Source: Scylla paramamosain (Eukaryota; Arthropoda; Malacostraca; Decapoda; Portunidae). Taken from it: a stretch of DNA of 64,000 nt. The notes under the pieces were generated by a model, which worked only from the letters and a program-made list of their open reading frames with translations, was not told where the DNA came from and did no database searches. A program made the translations under genes and the position numbers. The DNA lies in the NCBI RefSeq assembly GCF_035594125.1, contig NC_087158.1:3195001-3259000 (forward strand). Direction: 5' to 3'. Within the stretch, counting starts at the first letter, position 1. Every line of letters starts with the position of its first letter. Of the stretch, positions 36,775-50,576 are shown piece after piece.

Positions 36775-38780
36775 ATTTCCTGAAACCTCCCTCTTCAAGG
36801 AGTTCAAGTCATGGGATGGTGGAAATATAGATACAGGCAGGGAGTTCCAGAGTTTACCTGAGAATGGAATGAATGAATGAGAATACTGACTAACTCTTGC
36901 ATTAGAGAGGTGGTCACAATAGAGGTGAGAGAAAGAAGAACGTCTTGTGCAACGAGGTCGCGGATGGAGGGAAGGCATGCAGTTAACAAGGTCAGAAGAC
37001 CAGTTATCATAAAAATAACGATAGAAGATTGCAAGTGATACAACATTGCGGCGATGAGAAAGAGGCTAAAGGCAGTCAGTTACAGGAGAGGAGTTTATGA
37101 GACGAAAAGCTTTTGAATCCACCCTGTCTAAAAGAGTGTTATGGGTGGAATCCCTCCAGACAAGTAAAGCATATTCCATACGTGGACGGATAAGGCCCTT
37201 GTACAGAGTTACCAGCTGGGGGGATGAGAAAAACTGACGGAGGCGTCTCAGAACACCTAACTTCATAGAAGCTGTTTTAGCTAGAGATGAGAAGTGAAGT
37301 TTCCAGTTTGAATTATTAAAAAATGACAGGCTGAGCATGTTCAGTGTAGAAGAGGGAGACAGTTGAGTGACATTGAAGAAGAAGGGATAGTTGTTTGGAA
37401 GGTTGTGTCGAGTTGAGGAGGAATTGAGTTTTTGAGGCACTGAACAATATCAAATTTGCTCTGCCCCAATCAGAAATTTTAGAAAGATCAGAAGTCAGCC
37501 GTTCTGTGGCTTCCTTGCGTGAAATGTTTACTTCCTGAAGTGTTGGACGTCTATAAAAAGACGTGGAAAAGTGTAGGGTGGTATCATCAGCGTAGGAGTG
37601 GATAGGACAAGAAGTTTAGTTTAGTTCATTCATGAATAAAAAGAAGAGAGTGGGTGACAGGACAGAACCCTGAGGAACATCACTGTTAATAGGTTTAGGA
37701 GAAGAACAGTGACCGTCTACCACAGCAGCAATAGAACGGTCAGAAAGGAAACTTGAGATGAAGTTTGAGAGAAGGATAGGAGCTTTGTGCCAGACTCTAT
37801 CAAAAGCTTTTGATATGTCCAAGGCAACAGCGAAAGTTTCACCAAAGTCTGTAAAAGAGGATGACCAAGACTCAGTAAGGAAAGCCAGACAATCACCAGT
37901 AGAGCGGCCTTGACGGAACCCATACTGGCGATTAAATAGAAGTTTGTGAAGGGATAGATATTTAAGAATCTTCGTGTTGAGGATAAATAAAAAAAAAAAA
38001 AAAAAACTTTGGGTAGGCAGGAAATTAAAGCAATAGGACGGGGATTTGAGTTTTGAGGGATTAGAACGTTCACCCTTTTAAGGAGCAGGCTGAATGTAGG
38101 CAAACTTCCAGCAAGAAGGAAAGGTAGATGTTGACAGACAGAGTTGAATTAGTTTGACTAGGCAAGGTGCAAACACGGATGTACAGTTTCGGAGAACAAT
38201 AGGAGGGACCCCATCACGTCCATAAGCCTTCCGAGGGTTTACGCCAGCGAGGGCATGGAAAACATCATTGCGAAGAATTTTAATAGGTAGCATGAAGTAG
38301 TCAGAGGGTGGAAGAGAGGGAGGAATAAGCCCTGAATAGAAGGTTTGAGGAAAGAGTTGAACTTTAGAGAGAGAAGTGATAGCAGTGGTGCCATCTGGTT
38401 GAAAAAAAAGGAGGGGAAGAAGAAGCAAAGTTATTCCAGAAGTCACGAGGGGAGTTAGATCTTGAAAGATTGACACTTTTTATTAATGAAGGAGTTTTTG
38501 GGTAATTGGAGAACAGACTCGGCATGGTTCCGAGCAGAAATAAAAAGTGCATGAAATTCTGGTGATGAAAGTGTTAAGTACCTTTTGTGGGCCACCTCTC
38601 TATCATGTATACCACGAGAACAAGCTGTGTTGAACCAAGGTCTGGAAGGTTTAGGTCGAGAAAAAGAGTGAGGAATGTACGCCTCCATGCCAGACAGCAT
38701 CACCTGTTATGTGGTCGACACACAAAGACGGGTCTCTGACATGGAAGCAGTAGTCATTCCAAGGAAAATCAGCAAAATAC
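36775..38780 (-). pseudogene. Retrotransposon copy F (unit 2/3 joint, hybrid)
   Basis: Minus-strand RT-half copy with the same 5' end beside the tRNA as B and E. Its last ~150 bases (poly-T end and 3' UTR) are deleted with the identical breakpoint seen in copy H at 58,473. Several frameshifts and a poly(A) expansion near 37,985 disable it. Confidence 0.85.
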
Positions 38781-38820
38781 ATCACGGCCTCACTGCCGCC
38801 CCCAAAAACTACCGTCAGAT

Positions 38821-38892
38821 TAGCAGAGCGTGGTTTCGATCCACGGACCTCTGGGTTATGGGCCCAGCACGCTTCCACTGCGCCACTCTGCT
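38821..38892 (-). tRNA. tRNA-iMet: Initiator tRNA-Met (CAT), downstream member of pair 3
   Basis: Identical 72-base initiator gene, 40 bases from the 5' end of copy F, with the T5 terminator preserved. Confidence 0.97.
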
Positions 38893-38974
38893 GCTACTTC
38901 TAGGGGCTTTGAGCAACTGACTCCTCCACACTACCTTGGGCGTGTAATAACAATAAAGAGAAGCTTTTCCTTGT

Positions 38975-39046
38975 TAGCAGAGCGTGGTTTCGATCCACGG
39001 ACCTCTGGGTTATGGGCCCAGCACGCTTCCACTGCGCCACTCTGCT
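38975..39046 (-). tRNA. tRNA-iMet: Initiator tRNA-Met (CAT), upstream member of pair 3
   Basis: Partner of the gene at 38,821. Spacing and the terminator-less spacer match pairs 1 and 2. Confidence 0.97.
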
Positions 39047-39778
39047 GCGCTGTTCATTTGTCTCGTGTCTTCAGTCACTCTTATCCTTACAGTACACTTC
39101 CTCGTGTCCGTCAACTTTGAAACACGAGTGCTGGAGAATATTCCGTTTTTTTTTTTATTTTTTTTAATACCTAAAGAATGGAAGAAAATATGAGAGAAAA
39201 GAACGATATATGGAAAAGAAAAATAAAGAAAGTTGAAACAAACAAACATGAGAAAATAAGGATTGAATTTATTTACTTTTTGTAATTGTTCAGGTGTAGC
39301 GTCTGTAACTTTTGTTATAGTTAGTGTTTTGATTTCCATCCACCAATAGGATCCCTGCACGGCAGGACAGGGTGTGTGTGTTCATGTGTTGGTGTCACAG
39401 GAGTTGAGGTGGTTCCCACTGCAAGGGCAGTCACTTCATCCCTCTCCTCAAGAGAAGTGTTTTATTATTTTTAATGTGTTTTTAGCCTTTTTTAGTTTGT
39501 CTGGTCAGGTCGCGATTGTGTTGTGCCAAAACGTAACTACGTAAAAGAACGCTGCGCCTGAACTTGAGTTTGTATTAATGGGCTGAATGTTAATCAGTTT
39601 TAGGGAATTATTGGTTGAATATTTGAAGATTCGGCACTTTTGTATTTATTTATTATTTATTTGAATGGCAAAGTCCTACTAGAGGAAAGAGACAGACGAG
39701 GGACATACAGTATTTGAATGGACAAGCAGTATTTGTGTGTAATATGTATTTTTTAATCTTTATATTTTGTCAGTAATT
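39047..39778. other. Unit 3 spacer after the tRNA pair
   Basis: Matches 8,577-9,310, then joins at TTTTGTCAGTAA directly to sequence equivalent to about 10,478. A ~1.17-kb deletion has removed the 130-bp repeats and copy C. No gene is recognised. Confidence 0.6.
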
Positions 39779-40746
39779 ATTAGCAGCAGTGACTTCAGTT
39801 GTACAAACACACATTCCCTTACCACTAATAATGAATGAAGCTGCACAAACACCATAACCTTCATATAGTACATGATGAAGGCAGGAGCCACCACTCATTC
39901 AGGCCAACAGTTTTCATTAGTCATCGCTCACTACAAATACTCTTTTTTCTTTTTCTTTTTTATCTTTTTCATTTCATTTTATTTACTTTTTTTTGTACAT
40001 AAATCACAAATTCAGGCAATGTTTGATACACTTAAACTGACAACAATTCTCATCTTTTTTTTTCTTTGATCTCTTTTTTCTTTCTTTTTTCTTTTATTTT
40101 CTTCTTTTTTACAAGTCACAAATGCATTTCAAATGACAACAATTCTCGTATTTGTAATTTTTTTTTTCTTGTTTTCAAAATCACAAATTTCACGCAATGC
40201 TTAATACATTCTACATGGCAGTAATACAGTCTCTGGGACAAAGGTGGCTGACTTACAACCATTTATTAATCTATATTTAATTTATATTTGATTTGTTTTA
40301 AATCTTTTACTTTATTCATTTTATTTTCATCTTTTATTTTTTTCATATTTTTACCTTCTTTACATTTATATTTAATTATTTTTTTCTTTTTATCTCTTAT
40401 CTTTATATCTTTTATTTCTTTTAACTTTTTTTTTATCTTTTTATCTTATTCTTTCCATTATTCTCTCTTATTCTTTTGCACAAATCACAAATTTCATAAT
40501 AAATATAAAAGTCACCATTCATTCATGCCAACAACTTTCATTGTCCTTCTTTCAATATTTTTTCATCATTTTTCTATTTCTATTTTTATTTTATCTTTCT
40601 ATCAATTTATGTTTCTATCTTTTCTTATCTATTTCTTATCTTTTCTAAATAATTTTCATCTTTTTATCTTTTATCTGTTTTATTTTTATTGATATTATAT
40701 TTTATTTTATTTTTTATTTTTCCCTTTGTCTTCTATAGTTTTCCAT

Positions 40747-40851
<105 letters not shown>

Positions 40852-41147
40852 TTTGTTTCCACCTTTTTTCTTTCTTCTTTCTTTTTCTTTCCCTTTATTT
40901 TTTACACCAATCATAAATTTCATGACAAAAACCAGAAATCACCATTTATTCATGCCAACATCTTAAATTATCTTCATTATTTTCTCTTTTAATCTTTTTA
41001 GTATTTTTTATCTTTTTTTTTGTATATTTTTATATCTTTTTATCTTTTAATCTTTTTTGTCTTTTATCTTTATATATCTTTGATCTTTTATATTTTTCTT
41101 CTTTTTTTTAATATTCGTCATTTTTATTTTATTTTATTTTTTCTTCT

Positions 41148-41364
41148 TTAACCCTTTAACCAGTACTTGATACATCTTTCTTGAATTACTAATCACTGTG
41201 AGACATCTTTTCTTGTTCTACAGTCACCTCCAATCTTTAAACTGTGTACAAATTGCAAAATCTGTTCTTCTTCACCCCCTTCTTTCCTGTTGATGCTTAT
41301 GTAAAGATTTCAAGCATTACTTCTGCTGCTGCTAATTGTTTTGTATTGCCTTGAAAGGATTATG
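41148..41364. mobile_element. MITE-like short element, unit 3 copy
   Basis: TTTAACCCTTTAA to TTGAAAGGATTA, closely matching units 1 and 2. Confidence 0.4.
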
Positions 41365-41622
41365 TTGTTTTATCTTATTTTATTTTTTTTATCTTTTTAC
41401 TTTTATTTATTTATTTTTTTCTTGTAATATATTTCTTTTATTTTGTTTTATTTTATCTTAATTTTTCTTTATTTATTTTCGTTTTATTTTTTTCATTTTA
41501 TTTTTTTTTACTTTTTTCGTTTTTTTTCAATTTTTTTTTTGCTTTTTCATTATTTATGCTCTGCTTTTATTATTATTTTATTTACTTTTTTCTTTTTGTT
41601 TTATTTTTTATTTATTTATTTA

Positions 41623-41623
<1 letters not shown>

Positions 41624-41685
<62 letters not shown>
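41624..41685. repeat. (ATT)n microsatellite
   Basis: About 20 ATT units, expanded from shorter T/A-rich sequence in the other units. Confidence 0.97.
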
Positions 41686-41739
41686 CATTTTTATTATAAT
41701 TACCCTTTATTATTTATTTGTTTATTTATTTTTTTATTC

Positions 41740-41955
41740 GCAAACTGTTAATGGATTCAGTAACACAAGTGTTCCTGTCTGGGGAGACAGGTCACCACGC
41801 AAAGTGTCCGTGGCGCCCCTCACCAGCCCATCCCACCACCTTGTGTACACTTTCATTGGCTTCCTCCTCTTCCTTCCCTTCATTTCCCTCTTCCTCATCT
41901 CCCTTATCTTTCTCTTCCACTTTTTATGTTACACAATCGTTGAATTAATCCTTCC
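41740..41955 (-). pseudogene. Acidic-repeat coding relic, truncated block (unit 3)
   Basis: The conserved tail reads GTLVLLNPLTVCE and a stop on the minus strand, but the central CRTCHH section is deleted: CACCTTGTGTACA joins straight to the TC repeat. The block ends at a junction near 41,952 where the second core region and the kinase are missing. Confidence 0.5.
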
Positions 41956-41995
41956 ACCATTCTGACCACCATCTTGGTATTTTCATTTTGTTATA

Positions 41996-41998
<3 letters not shown>

Positions 41999-42047
<49 letters not shown>

Positions 42048-42192
42048 CATATTGGTGTACTCGTGTGTGCGTATGTATGTATGCTCGTGTATGAGTATGA
42101 ATGTACTTACAGTGTGTCCGTATGTATATATGCTTGTGTGTGAGCATATATGTATTTACTATGTGTACATGTGTATACTTGTGCGCGAGTAC

Positions 42193-42282
<90 letters not shown>
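41999..42282. repeat. (TG)n, alternating TG/TA, then (TA)n
   Basis: The (TG)n is at 41,999-42,046 and (TA)n at 42,195-42,282, then TGAGTGTATGTATATATACTT. This is an intact target locus without element D. Confidence 0.97.
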
Positions 42283-42285
<3 letters not shown>

Positions 42286-42509
42286 TGTATGTATATATAC
42301 TTGTGTGCGTGTATGAATGTATTTACGTGCATTTTTACATGTATGTGCTCATGTGCGTGTGTATGTCTGTACTTACGTGCGTACGTGTTGTTATCTGAAC
42401 TTGAGTGTGTGTGTGTTTGTGCGTATACAAGTAATGCACGCATGTCATGTATACTTGTAATACATGTATATAATGTAAGTATGCGTGCATGTGTGTGTAT
42501 GTATGCATT

Positions 42510-42840
42510 GCTTATTATTAATGGACGATACACTTATGCTTGCCACTTCAAGGGACGTGTGTGAAAGGAAGCTTAATATTCTGTTTGATTTCTGTAATGA
42601 GTATGGCATCATTTAGAAAATTTTCATTTAGAAAAGAAATTGAAGTTCTTTGTTATAAATGGGGACAGTAATGATTAATTATCTTTTTATAACAATAATG
42701 TGAATATACAATATTGTCCTAAATATCTGTGCAAGGTTTATGGATGACGGCAAAGCAAGCTCGGTGATCTCACTTCATCATCCCGCTGTGTCTGAATTAG
42801 TTGATAAATTCGTCATTTTCTTTAATGTTAATATTGACTT
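42510..42840 (+). pseudogene. LINE-2 fragment, 5' part of the interrupted copy (unit 3)
   Basis: The RT motif C box MDDTL and VINGD are followed, after a frame change, by ARFMDDGKASSVISLHHPAV and DKFVIFFNVNID. A ~10-base insertion near 42,617 is specific to this copy. Copy G is inserted at its end, and the reading resumes at 43,721. Confidence 0.7.
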
Positions 42841-43720
42841 TTTTTTTTTATGTAGGAAGGATACCGGCCAAGGGCAACAAAATTCTAATAAAAAAAAATA
42901 AAAAAGACCACTGAGATGCCGATCCTCGAATGGGTTCCGAAGAGATAGTCAAAAATTGAAGGAGAAGTGTCCTGAAACCTCCCTCTTCAAGGAGTTCAAG
43001 TCATGGGAAGGTGGAAATATAGATACAGGCAGGGAGTTCCAGAGTTTACCTGAGAATGGGATGAATGAATGAGAATACTGAGTAACTTTTGCATTAGAGA
43101 GGTGGACACAATAGGGGTGAGAGAAAGAAGAAAGTCTTGTGCAGCGAGGTCACGGATGGAGGGAAGGCATGCAGTCAGCAAGGTCAGAAGACCAGTTATC
43201 ATAAAAATAACGATAGAAGATTGCAAGAGATACAACATTGCGGCGATGAGAAAGAGGCTAAAGACAGTCAGTTAGAGGAGAGGAGTTTATGTGACGGAAA
43301 GCTTTTGAATCCACCCTGTCTAAAAGAGTGGTATGGGTGGAATCCCCCCAGACAAGTAAAGTATATTCCATACAAGGACGGATAAGGCCCTTGTACAGAG
43401 TTATCAGCTGGGGGGATGAGAAAAACTGGCGGAGACGTCTCAGAACACCTAACTTCATAGAAGCTGTTTTAGCCAGAGATGAGATGTGAAGTTTCCAGTT
43501 TGAATTATTAGAAAAGGACAGGCTGAGCATGTTCAGTGTAGAAGAGGGAGACAGTTGAGTGTCATTGACGAAGAAGGGATAGTTGTCTACAAGGTTGCTT
43601 CGAGTTGATAGATGGAGGAATTGAGTTTTTGATGCACTGAACAATACCAAGTTGGCTCTACCCCAATCAAAAATTTTAGAGAGATCAAAAGTCAGGCGTT
43701 CTGTGGCTTCCCTGCGTGAA
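42841..43720 (-). pseudogene. Retrotransposon copy G (nested in LINE-2, parental copy)
   Basis: An 880-base copy with a poly(T) 3' end, covering the RT C-terminal part up to the region just before YADD. It is 5'-truncated at GCGTGAA. LINE-2 sequence lies on both sides, so both ends of the original insertion are visible. Copies E, F and H share its 3' flank but not its 5' end. Confidence 0.85.
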
Positions 43721-44640
43721 CTCTATTATGACATATGTGTACAAAATGAGAGTATTTAATGCTGCAGTTTTGTCTTCCCTACTGCATAGTTCTGAGACTT
43801 GGCTAATCTCAAATATCAAGGTGATGAGTCACTACAATCAATGAGTAAAAAGTCTTGTTGGGGCAAGGAAAAACACTTCTACTAACCTGTGTCTTGTTGA
43901 GTCTGATATACCGCCGATGAAATTCCTTTTGTGCAAGAAGAGGAAATCATCTGTAAAAGAAAAGCTGAAGTCACACGATATGAAGGAACCATTTACGTAT
44001 GTACACGAATTTTGTAAAAGGCACACATCACGAGGGTAGAGGTTCATTCAGAAGGCATCGGACTATGATGTTTGTGAGCCGCTACAACCAATGACAGACT
44101 CAGTAAGGAGTAAGCCTGACTCGGCTACAAAAAATGTCACGTACAGGTCAACACTTAACACCAGTCTTGCAGTACACAATGTTCCTTACGGTAAAGATTT
44201 TATAGCTGACCATCTCCGCATGGTCAGCTATCAGACGCAAGACTGCGTCTGATGTCTCACAATTTGAAAATAGAATCAGGAAGGAGGAGCACAACACCAG
44301 TAAAGTTAAGGCTGTCCAATTGTAACCAAGGTGAAGTTCAGGATGAGCCTCATGTTCTGTTAGAGTGCCCCTTGACTAATGGTTGGAGGGAAATTATCCT
44401 TCTTTAGATTTCCCGTCAGCAGAAAATTTGCTTAGTGAGAGAGTTAACTGTGATATGCTCTGTAAATTAATTTTTGATGTATTGCATGTTGAGAGAACCA
44501 TTGTGTAATTTTTAGTTTTAGTGTTTAAGTATTTTAATAGTTTTTAGCATATATGTAACGCAGTTTTGTTTTCCCTTTTTATATTGTGTTGACATAGTGT
44601 TTCTGATCGCACAAGATATATAATGTGAAAAAAGACCTCA
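43721..44640 (+). pseudogene. LINE-2 fragment, C-terminal part and 3' UTR
   Basis: The plus frame reads YKMRVFNAAVLSSLLHSSET, typical of the segment after the RT domain in many LINEs. Further on, after frameshifts, it has DEPHVLLECPLT, which resembles the C-terminal zinc-knuckle (H..L..CP) end. Several stops are present. It completes the LINE cut by copy G. To 44,838 the rest is AT-rich, with no gene. Confidence 0.65.
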
Positions 44641-44839
44641 CTTATTTTCATTTATTTATTTATTTTTTTCTTTTTGGTCAAAAAGTTTCTATTTCTGGTT
44701 TTGTTAAATACTATTTTACATTTTCTTTTATGAAGATCTGTAAGAAAAAATAATTGTAGATTTGAGCATAAACTAGTACTAAGTGCATCTGTATGTCTAT
44801 ATGTGTTTGTGTGTGTATACACTACAAAGATTTTCTTTT

Positions 44840-47610
44840 TTTTTTTTTATGTATGAGGGACACTGGCCAAGGGGAACAAAAATCCAGTTAAAAAGAATAA
44901 AAACCCCACTGCGATGCCAGTCCCAGGAAAGGATCCAGAGCTGTAGTCAGAAAGTAAAGGATAAGTGTCTTGCAACCTTCCTCTTGAAGGAATTCAAGTC
45001 ATAGGAAGGTGGAAATACAGAAGCAGGCAGGGAGTTCCAGATTTTACCAGAGGAAGGGATGAATGATTGAGAATACTGGTTAACTCTTGCATTAGAAAGG
45101 TGGACAGAATAGGGATGAGAGAAAGAAGAAAGTCTTGCGCAGCGAGGGCGCTGGAGGAGGGCAGGTATGCAGTTAGCAAGACCAGAAGAGCAGTTAGCAT
45201 GAAAAAAGCGGTAGAAGACAACTAGAGATGCAACACTGCGGCGATGAGAAAGAGGCTGAAGACAGTCAGTTAGAGGAGAGGAGTTGATGAAAAGAAAACT
45301 TTAGATTCCACACTGTCTACAAGAGCGGTATGAAAGGAACCTCTCCAAACATGTGAAGCATACTCCATACATGGACGGATAAGGCCCTTGTATAGAGTTA
45401 GCAGCTGGGATGTGAGAAAAATTGGCGGAGACGTCTCAGAACGCCTAACTTCATAGAAGCTGTTTTAACAAGAGATGAGATGTGAAGTTTCCAGTTCAGA
45501 ATATAAATAAGGGACAGACCGAGGATGTTCAGTGTATAAGAAGGAGACAGTTGAGTATCACCGAAGGAGAGGGGATAGTTGTCTGGAAGGTTGTGTTGAG
45601 TTGATAGATGGAGGAACTAAGTTTTTTGAGGCATTGAACAACACCAAGTTTGGTCTGCCCAATCATAAATTAGAAGGATCAGAAGTAAGGGTTCCGTGGC
45701 TTCCGTGCATTAAATGTTTACTTCCTGAAGTATTGGACGTCTATCAAAAGACGTGGAAAAGTGCAAGGTGGTATCACCAGCGTAGGAATGGATAGGACAA
45801 GAAGTTTACTTTAGAAGGTCATTGATGAATAATAAGAAGACAGTGGGTAACAGGACAGAACCCTAAGGAACACCACTGTTAATAGATTTACGAGAAGAAC
45901 AGTGACCGTCTACCACAGCAGCAATAGAACGGTCAGTAAGGAAACTTGAGATGAAATTACAGAGAGAAGTATAGAAGCTGTAGGAGGGTAGTTTGCAAAT
46001 CAAAGCTTTCTGCTAGACTCTGTCAAAAGCTTTTGATGTATCCAAGGCAACAGCAAAAGTTTCATCAAAAACTCTAAAAGAGACTCAGTAAGGAAAGTGA
46101 AACAATCACCAGTAGAGCGGCCATGACGGAACCCATACTGGAGATCAAATGAAAAGTTGTGAAAGGATAGATGTTTAAGAATCTTCCTGTTGAGAATAGA
46201 TTAAAAAACTGTAGATAGGCAGGAAATTAAAGCAATAGGACGGGATTGGAATTCTGAGGGATTAGAACGGTCACCTTTTAAAAAAACAGGCTGAATGTAG
46301 GCAAACTTCCAGCAAGAATGAAAAGTAAATGTTGACAGACAGAGGTGAAAGAGTTTGACTAGGCAAGGAGTAAACATGGAGGAACAGTTTCGGTAAACAG
46401 TAGGAGGGACGCCATCAGGTCCATAAGCCTTCCGACGGTTTTGCCCAGCGACCTTCAAAACCTTCCAGGTTTGGAAGGTTTAGGTCGAGAAAAAGAGTGA
46501 GGAATGTATGCCTCCATGCCAGACACTATCACCTGCTATGTGCTCGGCACACAAAGACGGGTCTCTGTCACGGAAGCAGTAATCATTCCAAGGAAAATCA
46601 GTAAAATACCTCCTCAGATCTCCCAAAATAGCAGAGGGAAAACGCCAGAGGCACCTTCAGTTAGGTGGATCCTGAGGAGGGATTGGAGCGACAGGACAAG
46701 ATACAAATATGAGATTGTGATCGGAGGACCCCAACGGAGAAGAAGGGCAACAACATAAGCAGAAGGATTAGAGGTCAGGAAAAAGGTCATTTTGGGCGTA
46801 TCTCCAAGACGGTCAGGAATACGAGTAAGGTGTTGCACCAATTGCTCTAGGTCGTGGAGGATAGCAAAGTTGAAGGCTAGTTCACCAGGATGGTCAGTGT
46901 AGGGAGAGGAAAGCTAAAAGCTGGTGGTGAACACTGAATTCTCCAAGAATAGAGATCTCTGTGCAAAAGGGAAGAGAGTCAGAATGTGCTCCACTTTGGA
47001 AGTTAAGTAGTCAAAGAATTTCTTATAGTCAAAGGAGTTAGGTGAGAGGTATACCGTACAGATAAATTTAGTTTGAGAGTGACTCTGTAGTCGTAGCCAG
47101 ATGGTGAGAAACTCGGAAGATTCAAGAGCGTGGGCACGAGAGTAGGTTAAGTCATTGCGCACATAAACACAACATCCAGCATTGGATTGAAAATGAGAAT
47201 AGAGAAAGTAGGAGGAAGCAGAAAAGCAGAAGTTAATGAAGAAAAGTTAAGGGGGGTGTCAAGACACTTAAGGTGGTTGTCAGAAGGGCAGTCCGACCTC
47301 GGGACATTTGTGGTCCCCTCCCCAGATGAAGACAACGAGGCTGGTGAAGGAATCACCATGATAATTTTGAATTTTCAAGTGAAGGGTGTGTGTGTGTTAT
47401 TAGGTGATTGTAGTTTGGTGTGGAGGAAGAGAGTTGTCTTCAGGGGGCAGGCTGTGACTGCCCCCTTGTGTTGTGAGACACAAAGGGAAACGTTCAGTGA
47501 GGTCACAGCTGGGTTTAATAATAAGTTCACAGCACCCCCTGATCCAGTGCTTTAGACCTCATTGGGAGTAATTATCGTTTCGGCAGGTGCCTACTGCCTC
47601 CTCCTTTGAG
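44840..47610 (-). pseudogene. Retrotransposon copy I: 5'-complete, internal deletion
   Basis: The minus strand covers the poly(A) end, 3' UTR, RT, then a ~450-base deletion (the region matching 19,905-20,350 of element D is missing near 46,458), then the endonuclease, the start MVIP and a 5' UTR reaching GGCAGTAGGCACCTGCC. The linker [16 protein letters not shown] and the endonuclease region are legible with frameshifts. It provides the best 5' end for the family. Confidence 0.82.
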
Positions 47611-47666
47611 GAGGAAGTACGAGAATATTTATCATTGTGTATGTGCAAATGTGTATACGTATGTGC

Positions 47667-48974
<1,308 letters not shown>

Positions 48975-49089
48975 TAGTTATGTATTTTACATATACATAT
49001 ATAGTTTTGATGATTTATCATGTTTATATATCTTGTATATTCTTTTGATTATTTATAAAAGGTACGAGAGGGAGAAACCTGTCACTTGC

Positions 49090-49231
49090 TATGTCTCATA
49101 AACTTTAGTGAAAATACTGAGGTGCTATGAAAGCTGTAGCTTATTGGACCTGGCTGCATTACCATCATTTGTAAACAACAGAAGGTAAATTGCTTAATGG
49201 CCAAATAAACGTAACCAATCAATCAATCAAT
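49090..49231 (+). mobile_element. LINE/SINE 3' tail with (AATC)n
   Basis: Sequence ending CCAAATAAACG, then TAACC(AATC)n. Short tandem 3' tails of this kind are typical of CR1/RTE-type LINEs and their SINEs. Only the terminal part is recognisable. Confidence 0.4.
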
Positions 49232-49800
49232 GTTCACTCTAGTGACACACAACCCTCTTACCTCCACCAGCCTTGCGTTAAGCAGGCTGGCTGAGGAATG
49301 CTGCTTGTGGCTCAAAGTAAATGTTTCAGGTTTTGCTGATATTTCTTTCCCTCCATTTCTTTTATGCAAGAGGGACAATGGCCAAGGGCAACAAAACAGC
49401 GACAAAAAAGGCCCATTGAGAGTGTCAGACCCTAACAAGAGGTCAAGAAGGGTCATACAAAATTAAAGGGTAAGTGTCATGAAACCATTTTCGTGAAGAA
49501 TTCAAGCCATAAGAAGGAGGAAATACAGAAACAGACAGAGTTCCAGAGTTTACTAGAAAAAAGGAATGAATAATTGAGAATACTGGTTAACTCTTGTATT
49601 AAAAAGGTGGACAGAACAGAGGTGAGAGAAAGAGAAAGTATTGTGCAGTGATTCATATGTCTTTTATCCAACCAGGAAGATTATTCTCTTTGTATCATTT
49701 ATTGCGGTTTTTTTCTTCCCTTGCCTTTGTTCATTCTTGTTCCCTACAAATGTTTCTGCCTCCCTTGATCTAGTGACACACACCCTTCTTGTCCCCACAA
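49232..49800. repeat. Entry into unit 4: ~130-bp repeat copies
   Basis: From GACACACAACCCTC onward, the sequence aligns with the 130-bp repeats of units 1 and 2 (about 9,650 onward). The tRNA pair and its spacer are absent here, so this unit was joined in a different way. Confidence 0.6.
49360..49650 (-). pseudogene. Retrotransposon copy K (3' end), counterpart of copy C
   Basis: TTTTATGCAAGAGGGACAATGG is the reverse complement of the element's terminal region, followed by the C-terminal codons. It is at the equivalent position to copies C and C' and is more diverged. Confidence 0.7.
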
Positions 49801-50576
49801 GGCGGAGTTTTCTCTTTCCTTCATTTCATTCCCCTTCCCTTTGTTCATCTCTTGAGTTCCTTTCCTCTTCCACTTTATGTTCAATATTTCGATTTCTCTT
49901 CACGTTATTTATTTTTTTTTTATCTTTTAGTCTACATTATTTTCATTCTACAGTCTACATTATTTAGTGCTACATTATTTTCTCTTTTTCATTTTTTTAT
50001 CTATTATTTTGTATCTTTTAATATATTTTTACCTTTTATTCTTTTTATCTTCTATTTTTTATCTTTCATTTATCTATTTTTCTTTTTTTTCTTTTTATAA
50101 TTTTTATCTTTTTTTTAATCTTGTTTAACCCTTTGACTGGCATTTGATGCATCTTTCTACAGCCACCTCCAATCTTTAAACTGGATACAAATTGAATAAT
50201 CTCTTCTTTTCAAACCCTTCTTTCCTGTAGATGCTTATATAAAGACTTCATGCATTACGTACTCTGCTGCTAAATGTTTCGTATTACGTTGAAAGGGTAG
50301 AATTGTTTTATTTATATATTTTTTTTTTTTTATCTATCTTCTTTAGTCTTTTTTTTTATCTTTTGTCGTTTTATCTTTTTAATCTTTTATTTAGTTTTTA
50401 TCTTTTTATCTTCATTATTTTACCTTTTTTATCTATTTTTTTTTATTCCTTCGATTTTAATTTTTTTGTTTCTTATATTTTTTTCTACCTTTTTCATGTC
50501 TTATTTTTTCTTTTGATTTTTTTTTTCATTTTCCTTTTTTAATTCATTTTATTTATTTATTTTTTTTTTTTTTCTT
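49801..50576. repeat. T-rich region, unit 4 (shortened)
   Basis: Contains the MITE-like block (50,125-50,301) but only poor traces of the conserved cores. It is shorter than in units 1 and 2. No gene is seen. Confidence 0.6.
50125..50301. mobile_element. MITE-like short element, unit 4 copy
   Basis: TTTAACCCTTTGA at the left and TTGAAAGGGTAGAA at the right: the best-preserved inverted ends of the four copies. It lacks about 35 internal bases. Confidence 0.45.
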
